64,000 nt of DNA, taken from positions 1,544,631 through 1,608,630 of the forward strand of contig OZ024790.1 of assembly GCA_964017065.1 (NCBI GenBank). The letters are read 5' to 3'. Under the pieces are notes generated by a model. That model worked only from the letters and a program-made list of their open reading frames with translations, was not told where the DNA came from and ran no database searches. The translations under genes were made by a program, and so were the position numbers. Source of the DNA: Haliclona indistincta. Taxonomy: Eukaryota; Porifera; Demospongiae; Haplosclerida; Chalinidae. Below are positions 12,060 to 22,163 of the stretch, piece by piece; the first letter of the stretch is position 1; each line of letters opens with the position of its first letter.

Positions 12060-12370
12060 TCATGGGAGGACAGCAGAACCATGCAAGCAGAATCATGGAA
12101 GCATGCAAGCAGCAGAACTATGGAAGCATGCAAGCAGCAGAACTATGGAAGCATGCATGCAAGCAGCAGAACTATGGAAGCATGCAAGCAGCAGAAGTAT
12201 GGAAGCATGGAAGTAGCAGAACCATGGAAGCATGCAAGCAGAAGAACTATGGAAGCATGCAAGCAGCAGAAGTATGGAAGCATGGAAGTAGCAGAACCAT
12301 GGAAGCATGCAAGCAGAAGAACTATGGAAGCATGCAAGCAGCAGAACTGAAGCATGCAAGCAGCAGAACC
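12060..12370. repeat. Tandem repeat, about 24-33 bp unit
   Basis: Repeats of ATGGAAGCATGCAAGCAGCA plus GAACT or GAAGT, with a longer variant containing GGAAGTAGCAGAACC. Open frames on both strands (SMQAAELWK and ILLLLACFHSS types) come from the repeat and are not genes. Confidence 0.9.
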
Positions 12371-13132
12371 GTCAAACTTGCCCAATGTATAGACACACAC
12401 TTCCACTGCCTGCATTGCAAATCTGCAGCTCATACTGCATGCACCATTCGCACTAAAACAAATTTCATGGCCGGGTATAGCCGAACATGGCTGATCCAGG
12501 AGTCAGTTGGAAATAAATTGCCCGGACAGAAAGACGGGGACATGAACTGGCATCCCACCCTATTGACTAGGGCTGACGGCTATCCAAAATTCGCATGTCT
12601 TTTGCAGATAATATCAATGTACTATGTACATAAGATCAATAAAAATTATTTGTCACAGTCAAGTTGAATTCAATTCAATGCACTTCGGTGTCAGTCAACG
12701 GCGACTAGCTGAATTAGCTATAGTCTGCCACAGCATCAACTGATGTAGGGATCTATGGTCTGTTAGCAAGTCAATCGTGTTACCATTCCATGCTAGTTCC
12801 TTGTTGGTTTACAATGTGGACCAGTATAGCAGATTTCTTTATCCCTACATCCTTTTGATTTCGTTGGAATTTTCTTTTTACTACATTGAGATGTGAATGT
12901 TGTTACGTACATGAGATGAGCTGCTTCAGCATCGTACACTGTTTCTATGACGACCAGTCGATACAGTCTCAAGAACAGCTCCATCAGAACAACACTGAAT
13001 GGGAAATCATGGATCACACGAACGAGCAATATTGAGAGCTAATTTTTTCGAACAGATTTGACGTGAAGTTGAGACTTGAGCAGAAATCTTGCTGAGGCTG
13101 AAGAATACAAGAGAATCATCAGAGTTGAAACA
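12371..13132. other. Intergenic with a solo foldback arm
   Basis: 12737-12880 is one arm of the foldback family found at 13.1, 29.3 and 33.3 kb (ACTGATGTAGGGATCTATGG ... TACATCCTTTTGATTTCG), without the opposite arm. The rest shows nothing recognisable. Confidence 0.6.
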
Positions 13133-13537
13133 AGAAAATAAAAAGATTTCTATCGAAATCCAAAGGATGTAGGGTTGTGAAATCTACCACTGGTCCACAA
13201 TGTAATCTAACAAGGAACATGCATGGAATGGTAACACGATTGACTTGCTAACAGACCATAGATCCCTACATCAGTGGCTGCTGTGGTTGGCTATAGCTAA
13301 TTCAGCTAGTTACTGTTGACTGACACCAGACATGCATTAAATTGGATTGGATTCTGCTTGTGACAAAATAATTCTTGATCTTATGTACAGCCACTGATGT
13401 AGGGATCTATGGTCTGTTAGCAAGTCAATCGTGTTACCATTCCATGCATGTTCCTTGTTAGATTACATTGTGGACCAGTGGTAGATTTCACAACCCTACA
13501 TCCTTTGGATTTCGATAGAAATCTTTTTATTTTCTTG
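13133..13537. mobile_element. Foldback (MITE-like) element, copy 1
   Basis: Two inverted arms of about 145 bp (outer end AAGAAAATAAAAAGATTTC; inner end CCCTACATCAGTGGC) surround a loop of about 110 bp. The same structure recurs at 29267-29657 and 33299-33688. It has no coding capacity and would be mobilised by another element's transposase, if at all. Confidence 0.8.
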
Positions 13538-14109
13538 TTTGTGTCCTTTTTTATTTTCAGTGAAGTGCAGTTCAATATCATGCATGTACTGAGTCGTCTT
13601 TGTCATGGTTTCCACCATTGGTTTAGTTTTCCAGTTGCTGATGGCTTTTCTTTATTATTAACAATTTTAAACTTGTTGCTAAAATAAAAATTATTTGTTA
13701 TGTGGTACATACCAGCTCGCCTACGCATTCATGCATGCATGCAGTGCATACGAGCCCCGCCCACACTTATTTTTGTAGACTTGAACGCCGGTTATAATTA
13801 TATCTGGCAAGCGCAGAATGGCGATCCTACACGAGTTTGCCGTTATTCGAAGACTCCAGACAAATATGGCGATACTCAAGCTAGTGCTTGGTCACGTGCG
13901 CTAGCCACTGCTTGGTCACGTGCGTGTTGCGCAATCGCAATAATGGCGTCTAACACTTAGCTCACAATGGATCACGATCGAGAACTCGCGGAATTCAGAT
14001 CGCCGTTTCGCTCAAAACAATGCTCAAAAGGCACCTGCCAGGATAATTTCACGAATGTTCGTGGATGTTTTGGTCTCGGCACTGCTCGCGTAAAGGCGCT
14101 AGGCGAGTT

Positions 14110-14182
<73 letters not shown>

Positions 14183-14301
14183 AGAAAACGAAGATGACGA
14201 AACTCGATTTTCACCGTTTCCAGGTTCGTCACTTTAGCAACAATTTCGAGCGATCTCCTTGCTACTGTAAGATGGGACAACGCCAGAGAGCAGATCTAAG
14301 T
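13538..14301. repeat. Segmental duplicate with CpG-rich promoter-like block and AAAG microsatellite
   Basis: This stretch is duplicated at 29658-30400. It contains two CACGTG E-boxes (13893 and 13917) near CCCGCCCAC, then ATGGATCACGATCGAGA, then an (AAAG)n tract at 14111-14181. A frame beginning MDHDRELAEFRSPFRSK runs into a Lys/Glu repeat made by the microsatellite; in the duplicate it stops after 15 codons, so I do not call it a gene. It could be an old promoter and first exon copied with the segment. Confidence 0.5.
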
Positions 14302-15047
14302 TAGGGTCCGCAATGAAAAAATCGCTTGTCGCAGATTCGGCTGGAGGGTGTTTCAGCGTGTACAGTGCTTCGACCCGAATACAAAACGCACAAACAGAAA
14401 GACGCAAACTCCTTCGTATTTGTAATAAAAAATAAAAGAAGATAAATTGAGGGGGCGGAGCCTCGATAATTGCATTTATTTGTGAATTCTGACTAGCTTA
14501 CGAATCTTTCTCGAGCGCCAAGATAGTTTTCTCGTTCTACAGTTATACAGTTTTCTTGCGTGCAAGTCTCCTGTCTTACAGTGCCTTGTATGAGTTGCTG
14601 TTGATCTGTTTTGCAAACAAGGTCGGTACCGAGAAGAGAGTTTTTGCCTTCCAATTCTGTCATGTTTGCGACTGTAATAACCCTATATTGAGGGAATCGT
14701 AGACTAGGTACCAATGCACATTCATACCAACTTTTATAAAACTTAGACGTTTCCTTCCATCTGGCTCAAATAATTTTTGAGCCAGATTGAAGAAAGTGTA
14801 TGAGCTTCATAAAACTTGGTGTGCAGATACATTGTTATCTAACTCAGTAATATGTGCGATAGGAGTGCTACAGCATGATAAACAAAAGTGCTGGAGTCCG
14901 AAATGTATTTAGCTCGGTTCATATTGAAAGGGGGCGGGGCTTCAGGTGCGCCGAGCTAATACGAGTCTCGTTAAGCGGAGACTTCCTAATTAATAGGGTT
15001 CTCCTCAGCACTCGCGTTATGCGAGTCATCATCGATACTAATTGCTA

Positions 15048-15335
15048 CAAGTAATAAAAACATTTTAACCAAAATGGAACAGATTTAGGGTTGGTACATT
15101 TATCGAAAAAGTATGGAAACAAGATTTGAAATGAAAAGGATTGTAACAATAGCAGTGTAATGCTACCTCCCTATTCAATTAACCACAACTATCGAAAGCA
15201 GTTAATTTAGGGAGGTAGCATTACACTGCTATTGTTACAATCCTTTTCATTTCAAATCTTGTTTCCATACTTTTTCGATAAATGTACCAACCCTAAATCT
15301 GTTCCATTTTGGTTAAAATGTTTTTATTACTTGTT
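15048..15335. repeat. Near-perfect hairpin inside the 3-kb element
   Basis: Arms of about 125 bp (ACAAGTAATAAAAACATTTT ... GGGAGGTAGCATTACACTG and its inverse) flank a loop of about 40 bp. Near-identity of the arms implies a young element or strong hairpin-driven correction. It is nested between the long arms of the host element. Confidence 0.85.
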
Positions 15336-16282
15336 TCTTTTCTTTTTTTATTAATGACTTGGCACTTATGCTAATACAGTGTATACATGGTTTCAAAAGT
15401 AATAATTGTAATAATAGTTCCGGCAGCAGGCTCAGCTGCACTGCAGGGGGACTCAAGCTCGATCGACTCTGCACTGCATGCAACATGTACTATGCAACAT
15501 TAGCTAAGCTTAAGATAGCATTCTTACAAGCCTGAACAGACAAATCCAGTGTAACAGTGAAGATATGCTCGTTGTCTGCTGTGAACACTGCTAGTAGTGG
15601 CAGCAGCATTCGCCGTTCCAAGCAATTTGTACTAAGGTGCGCTTGTATTAGAATAATTATATACACGGGCGTGCGCGAGTAGGCGTAACCTAGTAACGGA
15701 GTTCAATAGAACGATGGAATGGAGTCTGTTATGGACCAAAAATCGCTGTTTTTCTGGAAATACTCGCTTCTCCCAGTGTTTTAGGCCTAAATAGATATCA
15801 GGTGCACTGATGGTCATAGGTAGCGTTGCTTCTGTGTAGGTTTTGTTGCGTTTGGTTCCCTCACTACTGTGCTAGACTCTCTGAAGAATAGGAAGAAAGA
15901 AGATGAACAAACGGGTGACCACGTGAACTCTGGTTTACCACTTTAGACCTGGTTTCTTTTGCTTCTAAAGGTCTCTTTGTAATCACACAAATCGTGCAAG
16001 GAGCTTCAGAACGTTTGATACGCTTGAAACGCCCGTACGGCGAAGATATGGTAGTGCCGTACGTAGTGCCTCCAGGCGAGACGCCATCTTGTCATGCCCA
16101 TAGCAACTGGCCTTATAGTCTTTATTAGTAGACTCATTGTAAGCGCTTACCTCTTAGGAAAGCCCCTAGGTAGTTGAAATACTCCTGATGTCGCCAACAG
16201 CCAAGATATACGTGAATGATTGCGTTTAGCCTAAGTGTAGCCGCCATCTTGTTTTCCGCTCAACCCTAAATATGCCACGTCT
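15336..16282. other. Central part of the 3-kb element, no gene seen
   Basis: No convincing open frame. It includes two GCCATCTTG words (about 16083 and 16249) and an ACGCCATCTTGTCATGCCC context resembling the YY1 core (AAGATGGC on the other strand). Confidence 0.4.
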
Positions 16283-16678
16283 ACCGCGTGGCATAATAAA
16301 GGCTTGTTTGTAGCACTAAGTTTAACATACAGCTAAACCCAAAACCCTAAAAACCTTCTCCTAACTGCTCAAAGTAGGGAGGGTCTTCCTAACTAACTAA
16401 GGATCGTCGGGAGAGTCTTCCTAACTAAGGATCGTCGGGAGGGTCGTCCTAAACCGGGCCTTCGGCCCTTAGTAAGCCTAAGGATCGTCGGGAGAGTCGT
16501 CATAAACAGGCCTCAACTAAGGATGGAGCTAAAACTTAACTTTTATAAATAAAAAAAACACAAAAAAACATGCATTCTGCGAGAATCGAACTTGACCGTC
16601 TGCATCACAAACCACCATGCTAAACCGCTGTGCCACCGAACCAACTGTACGGTTGGTGCTACAAACAAGCCTTTATAG
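16283..16678. mobile_element. Small nested TIR element
   Basis: AAAGGCTTGTTTGTAGCAC at about 16295 is mirrored by GTGCTACAAACAAGCCTTT at about 16659. In between are three copies of AAGGATCGTCGGGAG(A/G)GTC (16400-16495) and a tRNA-like segment near the right end. It lies inside the 3-kb palindromic element. Confidence 0.6.
16567..16645 (-). tRNA. tRNA-like sequence, probably a SINE head or tRNA pseudogene
   Basis: On the minus strand, GTGGCACAGCGGTTTAGCAT resembles an A box and GTCAAGTTCGATTCTCGC a B box, with spacing close to a tRNA. A T-run terminator-like tract (CATGTTTTTTTGTG) follows. The acceptor and T stems do not pair well, so it is unlikely to be a working tRNA. A tRNA-derived SINE head is the better reading. 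Confidence 0.4.
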
Positions 16679-17439
16679 TAATTCTGTACGCGCGCGCACA
16701 ACGCGAGTGCTGAGGAGAACCCTATTAATTAGGAAGTCTCCGCTTAACGAGACTCGCTAATACATTTCGGACTCCAGTACTTTTGTTTATCATGCTGTAG
16801 CACTTCTATCGCACATATTACTGAGTTAGATAACAATGTATCTGCACACCAAGTTTTATGAAGCTCATACACTTTCTTCCATCTGGCTCAAAAATTATTT
16901 GAGCCAGATGGAAGGAAACGTCTAAGTTTTATAAAAGTTGGTATGAATGTGCATTGGTACCTAGTCTACGATTCCCTCAATATAGGGTTATTACAGTCGC
17001 AAACATGACAGAATTGGAAGGCAAAAACTCTCTTCTCGGTACTGACCTTGTTTACAAAACAGATCAACAGCAACTCATACAAGGCACTGTAAGACAAGAG
17101 ACTTGCACGCAAGAAAACTGTACAACTGTAGAACGAGAAAACTATATTGGCGCTCGAGACAGATTCGTAAGCTAGTCATAATTCACTAATAAATGCAATT
17201 ATCGAGTCTCCGCCCCCTCAATTTATCTTCTTTTAATTTTTATTACAAATACGAAGGAGTTTGCGTCTTTCTGTTTGTGCGTTTTATATTCGGGTCGAAG
17301 CACTGTACACGCTGAAACACCATCCAGCCGAATCTGTGACAAGCGATTTTTTTCATTGCGGACCCTATCTAAGTGTCTTTGGACGTTTAAAATTCATCAC
17401 CAGGCGAAATATCAGCGTTTGAACGCTAATACAAGTATG

Positions 17440-17456
17440 TAGCCGCCATCTTGTTT
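17440..17456. promoter_or_regulatory. YY1-like motif upstream of gene B
   Basis: GTAGCCGCCATCTTG contains the inverse of the YY1 core AAGATGGCGGC. The same word is at about 21718 upstream of gene C and about 30465 upstream of gene D, in each case 180-450 bp before the ATG. Binding is inferred from the motif only. Confidence 0.35.
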
Positions 17457-17547
17457 TCTCGTTCAACCCTACATAGGAGACACTACCGTGTCTCCCTAAT
17501 ACACAATGTGAATTGTAATAACAAAACCCATAAAGGTGCTAAAGGTG

Positions 17548-17626
17548 TTACCATGTTTGGTTAATTCTATTAAAGGTGTGGCACCTATAGTGAATCTAAT
17601 TAGTCAAAGAAGACTACAGCAACACA
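17548..17626 (+). promoter_or_regulatory. Proximal upstream block of gene B
   Basis: Shares ACCATGTTTGGT, AATTCT, GTGTGGCACCTATAGTGAA and CTAATTAGT with the same position in gene A (6709-6777). The two blocks end exactly at the start codons. Confidence 0.4.
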
Positions 17627-20600
17627 ATGTCGCTGGAGAGCAAGTGTGTGACGGCATTCAATACTGGGAACAAACAAGATGCTGAGAGACTGCTACCACA
17701 GATAACACGACCAGCTGACATCAGGACAACAACACTACTCATATCTAATGTGCGTTGGTCTGCTGAACAGATCTCTCTGCTCCACCTGGCAGCTCACCAT
17801 GGCTGGATGGATATCATCATTGAACTAATAACAAAGTACAAGTGTGACACCAACTGTAAGGACTCTCACGGACACACTCCACTACACTATGCTGCCATCA
17901 ACAATCACCTGGAGGTGGTAAGGTACTTCATCAATGAACAACACTGTGACCCAATAACTAGAGACAACTATGGTACTACACCACTTCACAATGCTTGTAT
18001 CTATGATCACCCCCAAATTGCACAAATCTTATTATCTACTGGTAAAGTGGACCCACTAGCTAAGAACATCGTAGGCAAGAGTCCTCTGGATTATGCTAGT
18101 AGACATGGTTATGATCTAATGAAACAGTTCCAATGTTTTACAGAATGCGAAAGAGACTTTCCTGTGCACACATACACGAAACTCATCCTAACTGGATACA
18201 GTGGAGCGGGCAAGACCACCATATCTCAACTTATTCATCTCTTAGCTAGTAAATCAGAAACTGGCTTCTTCTCTTGGCTATCATCAGGTCGTGTTACTGA
18301 TGTAGAATGCCTCACTGCTGGAATCATACCTCTCCATGTCGAGAGCAAGGTCAACGAGCTTGGTAACATGATAATATACGATTTCGCAGGACAACAAGAG
18401 TACTACTCTAGTCATGGTGCTGTACTAGAACGCATCATGAGGAATTCTGCCGCTATCTTTGTTTGTATCGTAGACCTGAGCCAGTGCATGGAAAAGATCT
18501 GTGAGTCCACACACTACTGGATCAGTTTCATAGAGAACGCCTGCAGCTCAGCCCAGGGATCATCACACGTCATCATTGTTGGCAGCCATGCTGACTTGGT
18601 CAAGCCATCACGAGAGTTAAAGGAGAAGAGCTCACTAGTGGAGAGCATAGCAGAGAGCAGAGTGAAGCAGATTTCATACAGAGGATTCGTTAGCATGAAT
18701 TGCCGAGAGTCAAAAACAGAAAGGGCACGTTATTTCCGCTCTCTCCTCTCAACCAGTCAACAAGCCATACTATCATCCCAGCCCAGCATGAGTCTGTACT
18801 GTCATGTGTTGTATGCTTTTCTTCGTACAAAGCTCATGAAAGTAGGATGCACACTGCAAGAGCTGACCACTGCCCTCGCTTCACAAAATGATCCCTCTTA
18901 CAAATCTAGTTTACTCACTGAGTCACTGATCTCTCTCAGTGACAAAGGCCTCATCTTGCTTGTGCAGAACCAGGAGCATCCCCAGTCCAGCTGGGTGGTG
19001 GTGGAGAAAGAAGCCTTGCTAAGAGACGTCAATGGAACACTATTTGCTCCTGACCATTTCAAACAGTATCGTCAAGTTGCTAGTAACACTGGTATAGTGC
19101 CCATAACGACCCTTGAGGAGTTGTTCCCACAGTACAGCTCAGAGATGCTGGTAAGCTGTCTCGAGAGTATGGAATTCTGTCATCCAGTGGACCTCTCTAC
19201 ATTTCAAGCCACTAACCTCAAAGCTATTTCATCATACCACCTGTCTGTAGGCAACCATCTCTTCTTCCCAAGCCTTGTCAAAGAGCATCGACCTGGTGAC
19301 CTTCCCTCCCCAAGGTTTGGCTGGTGTCTGGGGTGTAGTGACCCTTACCAGTTTTTCAGCAATCGCTTCCTACATGTTCTCCTTCTTAGACTTGCATTCA
19401 CATTTCCTCTGACCTGCAAGAATCGTTCACTCTCTCCTTCACTGTGTGGTCTTGAGCGACAGTGTGAGGTGTGGCAAAACGGAATTTGCTGGATAAATGA
19501 CTCTGGAGTGTCCACTATAGTAGAGATTGTAGACCTCAATCGTTGGGTCATTGTGCTGGTGTCTGAGAAGACCAGAGAAGCAGCACAGACCTGCAGCAGT
19601 GTCATCAGGATGATCCTCGACCTCCAACACCAGCTGTGTAGTCCACTTGTCACCACATGTGAATGTCTCATCTCTCCGTCTCTACTCAACCGCTATCCCT
19701 TTGATGCCTTGCCCGACACTGACCTATTTGATCTACCTACAGTAGCTAGGTCAATGCTTCTTCATCGCAAGCTTCTCTTGGATCGAAACAAAGGAAAGAA
19801 TCAGTTCTCAACAGATGATGCTCTATCGTGTGAGCCTTACCACCTCTTGCAACCCTCCTCTGTGTGCCAGCTCTTCAACCAAAGCATGGCTAGCCAGCCT
19901 GTTCCTGATCCTCTCCTCCAGGAGGTACTCGGGTACTGTCAGCTGCCCCACCAAAAGCCACAAGACCACAATGAGCTCAGAGAGTGTGTCAACAAGCACA
20001 GTATATTTGCTGGTAGAAACCCTCTGGTGAGTTGCGGTGTGCAGGCTGTACTGTAGCATGTGATGGTATGTTTCTCTGGTGTGTACAGGAGGTAGCTGAA
20101 CTGAAGGAGGAGGATATCATCAGTCACACAGCTACTGCTACACAGCTACCCACAGCTATTGCTGTTGCTGTTATTGATGTCTTCTCTAAAACAATCAGTG
20201 AGTTTTATTTACTGTATTCAAAAACGTTGCATGGTAAAGTGAAAAATGTGCATGGATACAGTAACTATTTGTTTATTTCAGTCAGCCTAGCAACGCAAGC
20301 AGTGGTCATCATGATTTCACAATCTATTTTCAAAGAAGCCTCATTAATGTGGCATACATCAGCAATCGTAACCAGTAGCTAGATTGTCAAGCATAACACA
20401 ACAGCATGCAAGCTAGCATAGCAGGTCTACTAGCCAGTCAATCATTGTGCCAGTCATGAACTTTAGTCATGTATCGCCGTCCTACAGTATCAAGTATGAA
20501 AATGTATCTTTTCATGTAGCCAGCACAGTCTCTGCCTCATCAGCCACTGCTACACCACAATCGCATCTTCCTTCAACCGGTGAGATGTTATATTTTGACA

Positions 20601-21041
20601 CAGATTGTTTGATGATGGTCTATTTTCATGTAGTCTCTGTCTCAGCATCAACCACTGCTCAGTCTCCCTCCACCACTCTCTCATCTCCTCTTCCAACTGG
20701 TGAGCTAACAGTTGGTGCATGTCATGATGTGTATTCTGTTTGTCTGTGCAGGCACTGATACAGTATCACGATTCCAGTTTATGGAAGCAATAGCCAGCAA
20801 GATACCTGCCAAGTGGAAGAGAGTGGGTGTGTCTCTTGGGATAGAACAGAATGATCTTGATGCTTTTGATCTTCATCGTCGTGGAGATCCTCTTGAGTGC
20901 TTTAGTGATGTGTTCACATACTGGCAGCAGCAGTCTACTCCACAGAGCCCAGCCAACTGGGCCACTCTTGTCACTGTGCTACGATCTAACTATGTAGGAG
21001 AAGAGGAACTGAGTGACACTATTCAGAATATATTTATGTGA
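17627..21041 (+). CDS. Gene B: short ankyrin-Roc-COR-Death protein, intact
   Basis: Exons: 17627-20026, 20089-20197, 20520-20579, 20634-20699 and 20752-21041, summing exactly to 975 codons (974 residues). It has only one ankyrin super-block of about four repeats (residues 45-165), against two or three in its neighbours. The Roc P-loop GYSGAGKTT lies near residue 190, then DFAGQQE and GSHADL. COR fills the rest of exon 1 (to residue 800). Two small Ser/Thr/Pro exons (STVSASSATATPQS and VSVSASTTAQSPS) precede the Death domain in the last exon (FQFMEAIASKIPAKWKRVGV ... SDTIQNIFM). The protein is presumably a cytoplasmic GTPase switch whose Death domain recruits a partner. All splice sites are good and there is no in-frame stop, so this is the cleanest model for the family. 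Confidence 0.92.
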
Positions 21042-22163
21042 ATCTGGACAGTTGATTCTGAACAAGCAATTATGTATCAATTTGCTTTTTCCAAATTTGA
21101 CACTGTCACACATAGCAAGATAATAATAATGAATTTGATATCCTATTCCACTGTTCAAATTCACCTAAGAACAGCGGAATTTCATTGCACTTGTGATGCA
21201 AAGTGACATGGGCACTCTGTAGCTGCAAGCATATTTTTTGAGTGTATGCATCAATATAACTCAGTAACTAAACTGATATCGAAAAAAGATCCGTTGATCC
21301 CTAGATAACTAAGCTGTCTAGCTGCATGCCAAGTCTAGGTCGTGCTACAGAGTGTCCACAACGAGAATTTTTGATTTCTTAGTCAACGAAGCTGCTGTGC
21401 TGTGGAAGTGTTGATGCCTATCTAGGAAGTAAGTATACTATTCCAGATATATACACGTGCAATTGCAGGTTTGGTAGTGATTCGTTAACTCAGGACAGCA
21501 CTGAAAGAAGAAAGATGAACAATTTGTGTGGGCGGCAATTTTAGTTTATCAGTGTAAAATTTAAAAAAGAGTCCATCTTGATTTTTGTCATCAAGCAAGC
21601 AGTCCCAGTGACTTTCATAGACTTCCTACTAGCGCTTACACTTCAGATTCACTTAGAGATAGTTAAAATGCAGTAGAGATGTATAATAGTGCACCGGATA
21701 ACTCATTCTCACACATGAGTAGCCGCCATCTTAAATTACAGTTGCCTACATATCATTGCCGAGCAGCAATGATAATAACTGGGAATCATGCACCTATACA
21801 CAGTGTACATGCATCTGTACCTTTTGTTGCTTTACAAATCCTAGCAAAGAAGTTTATTAAATTTCTAGTATCCACAGAGGAAAGACAAAACAGGAAAATA
21901 CAACTATAACTGGGAATCACCTATACACAGTGTACATGCATCCGTACCTTTTGTTGCTATACAAATCCTAGCGATGCAGAACGCAGAGAAAGACAAAACA
22001 GGAAACAAAATGTTATGTTGGAGTGATAAATGAATTTCAGTTGGGGTCCAATTGTCTTTAGATAGCTGACAACCCACTATTAATACTAACTAGGATAACA
22101 AATGATATTCACTACGCAACTGATGGCTTAGTTTACAGCTGTTGAGAGCATTATAGGGCAGTC
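21042..22163. other. Intergenic upstream of gene C
   Basis: A stretch of about 125 bp (GGGAATCA, CCTATACACAGTGTACATGC, CTTTTGTTGCT, AAAGACAAAACAGGAAA) is present twice, at 21779-21905 and 21908-22008. It is related to sequence before gene D (30550-30655) and to a stray copy at 50215-50310. A YY1-like GCCGCCATCTT word is at about 21722. No gene seen. Confidence 0.55.

Larger units (their letters stand above)
14302..17367. mobile_element. 3-kb palindromic TIR element with 7-bp target duplication
   Basis: Ends are TAGGGTCCGCAATGAAAAAA and its inverse. The inverted arms are about 700 bp each (14302-15020 and 16690-17367). The target duplication is TCTAAGT at 14295-14301 and 17368-17374. The duplicate segment near 30391 carries the unoccupied site (CAGATCTAAGTGTC), which proves insertion. 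No transposase is visible, so the element is non-autonomous. A 73-codon frame (MVPSLRFPQYRVITVANMTE) is kept on both arms but may be incidental. A second member of the family is at 56760-57735. A hAT-like TIR (TAGGG) is possible, but the duplication is one base short of the usual eight. Confidence 0.85.

Noticed and set aside
12029..12667. Open frames on both strands in the GCATGCAAGCAGCAGAA array
   Set aside because: Repeat by-products without domain or splice support.
13967..14197. Gene starting MDHDRELAEFRSPFRSK with a Lys/Glu tail
   Set aside because: The tail is the AAAG microsatellite, and the duplicated copy at about 30077 stops after 15 codons.
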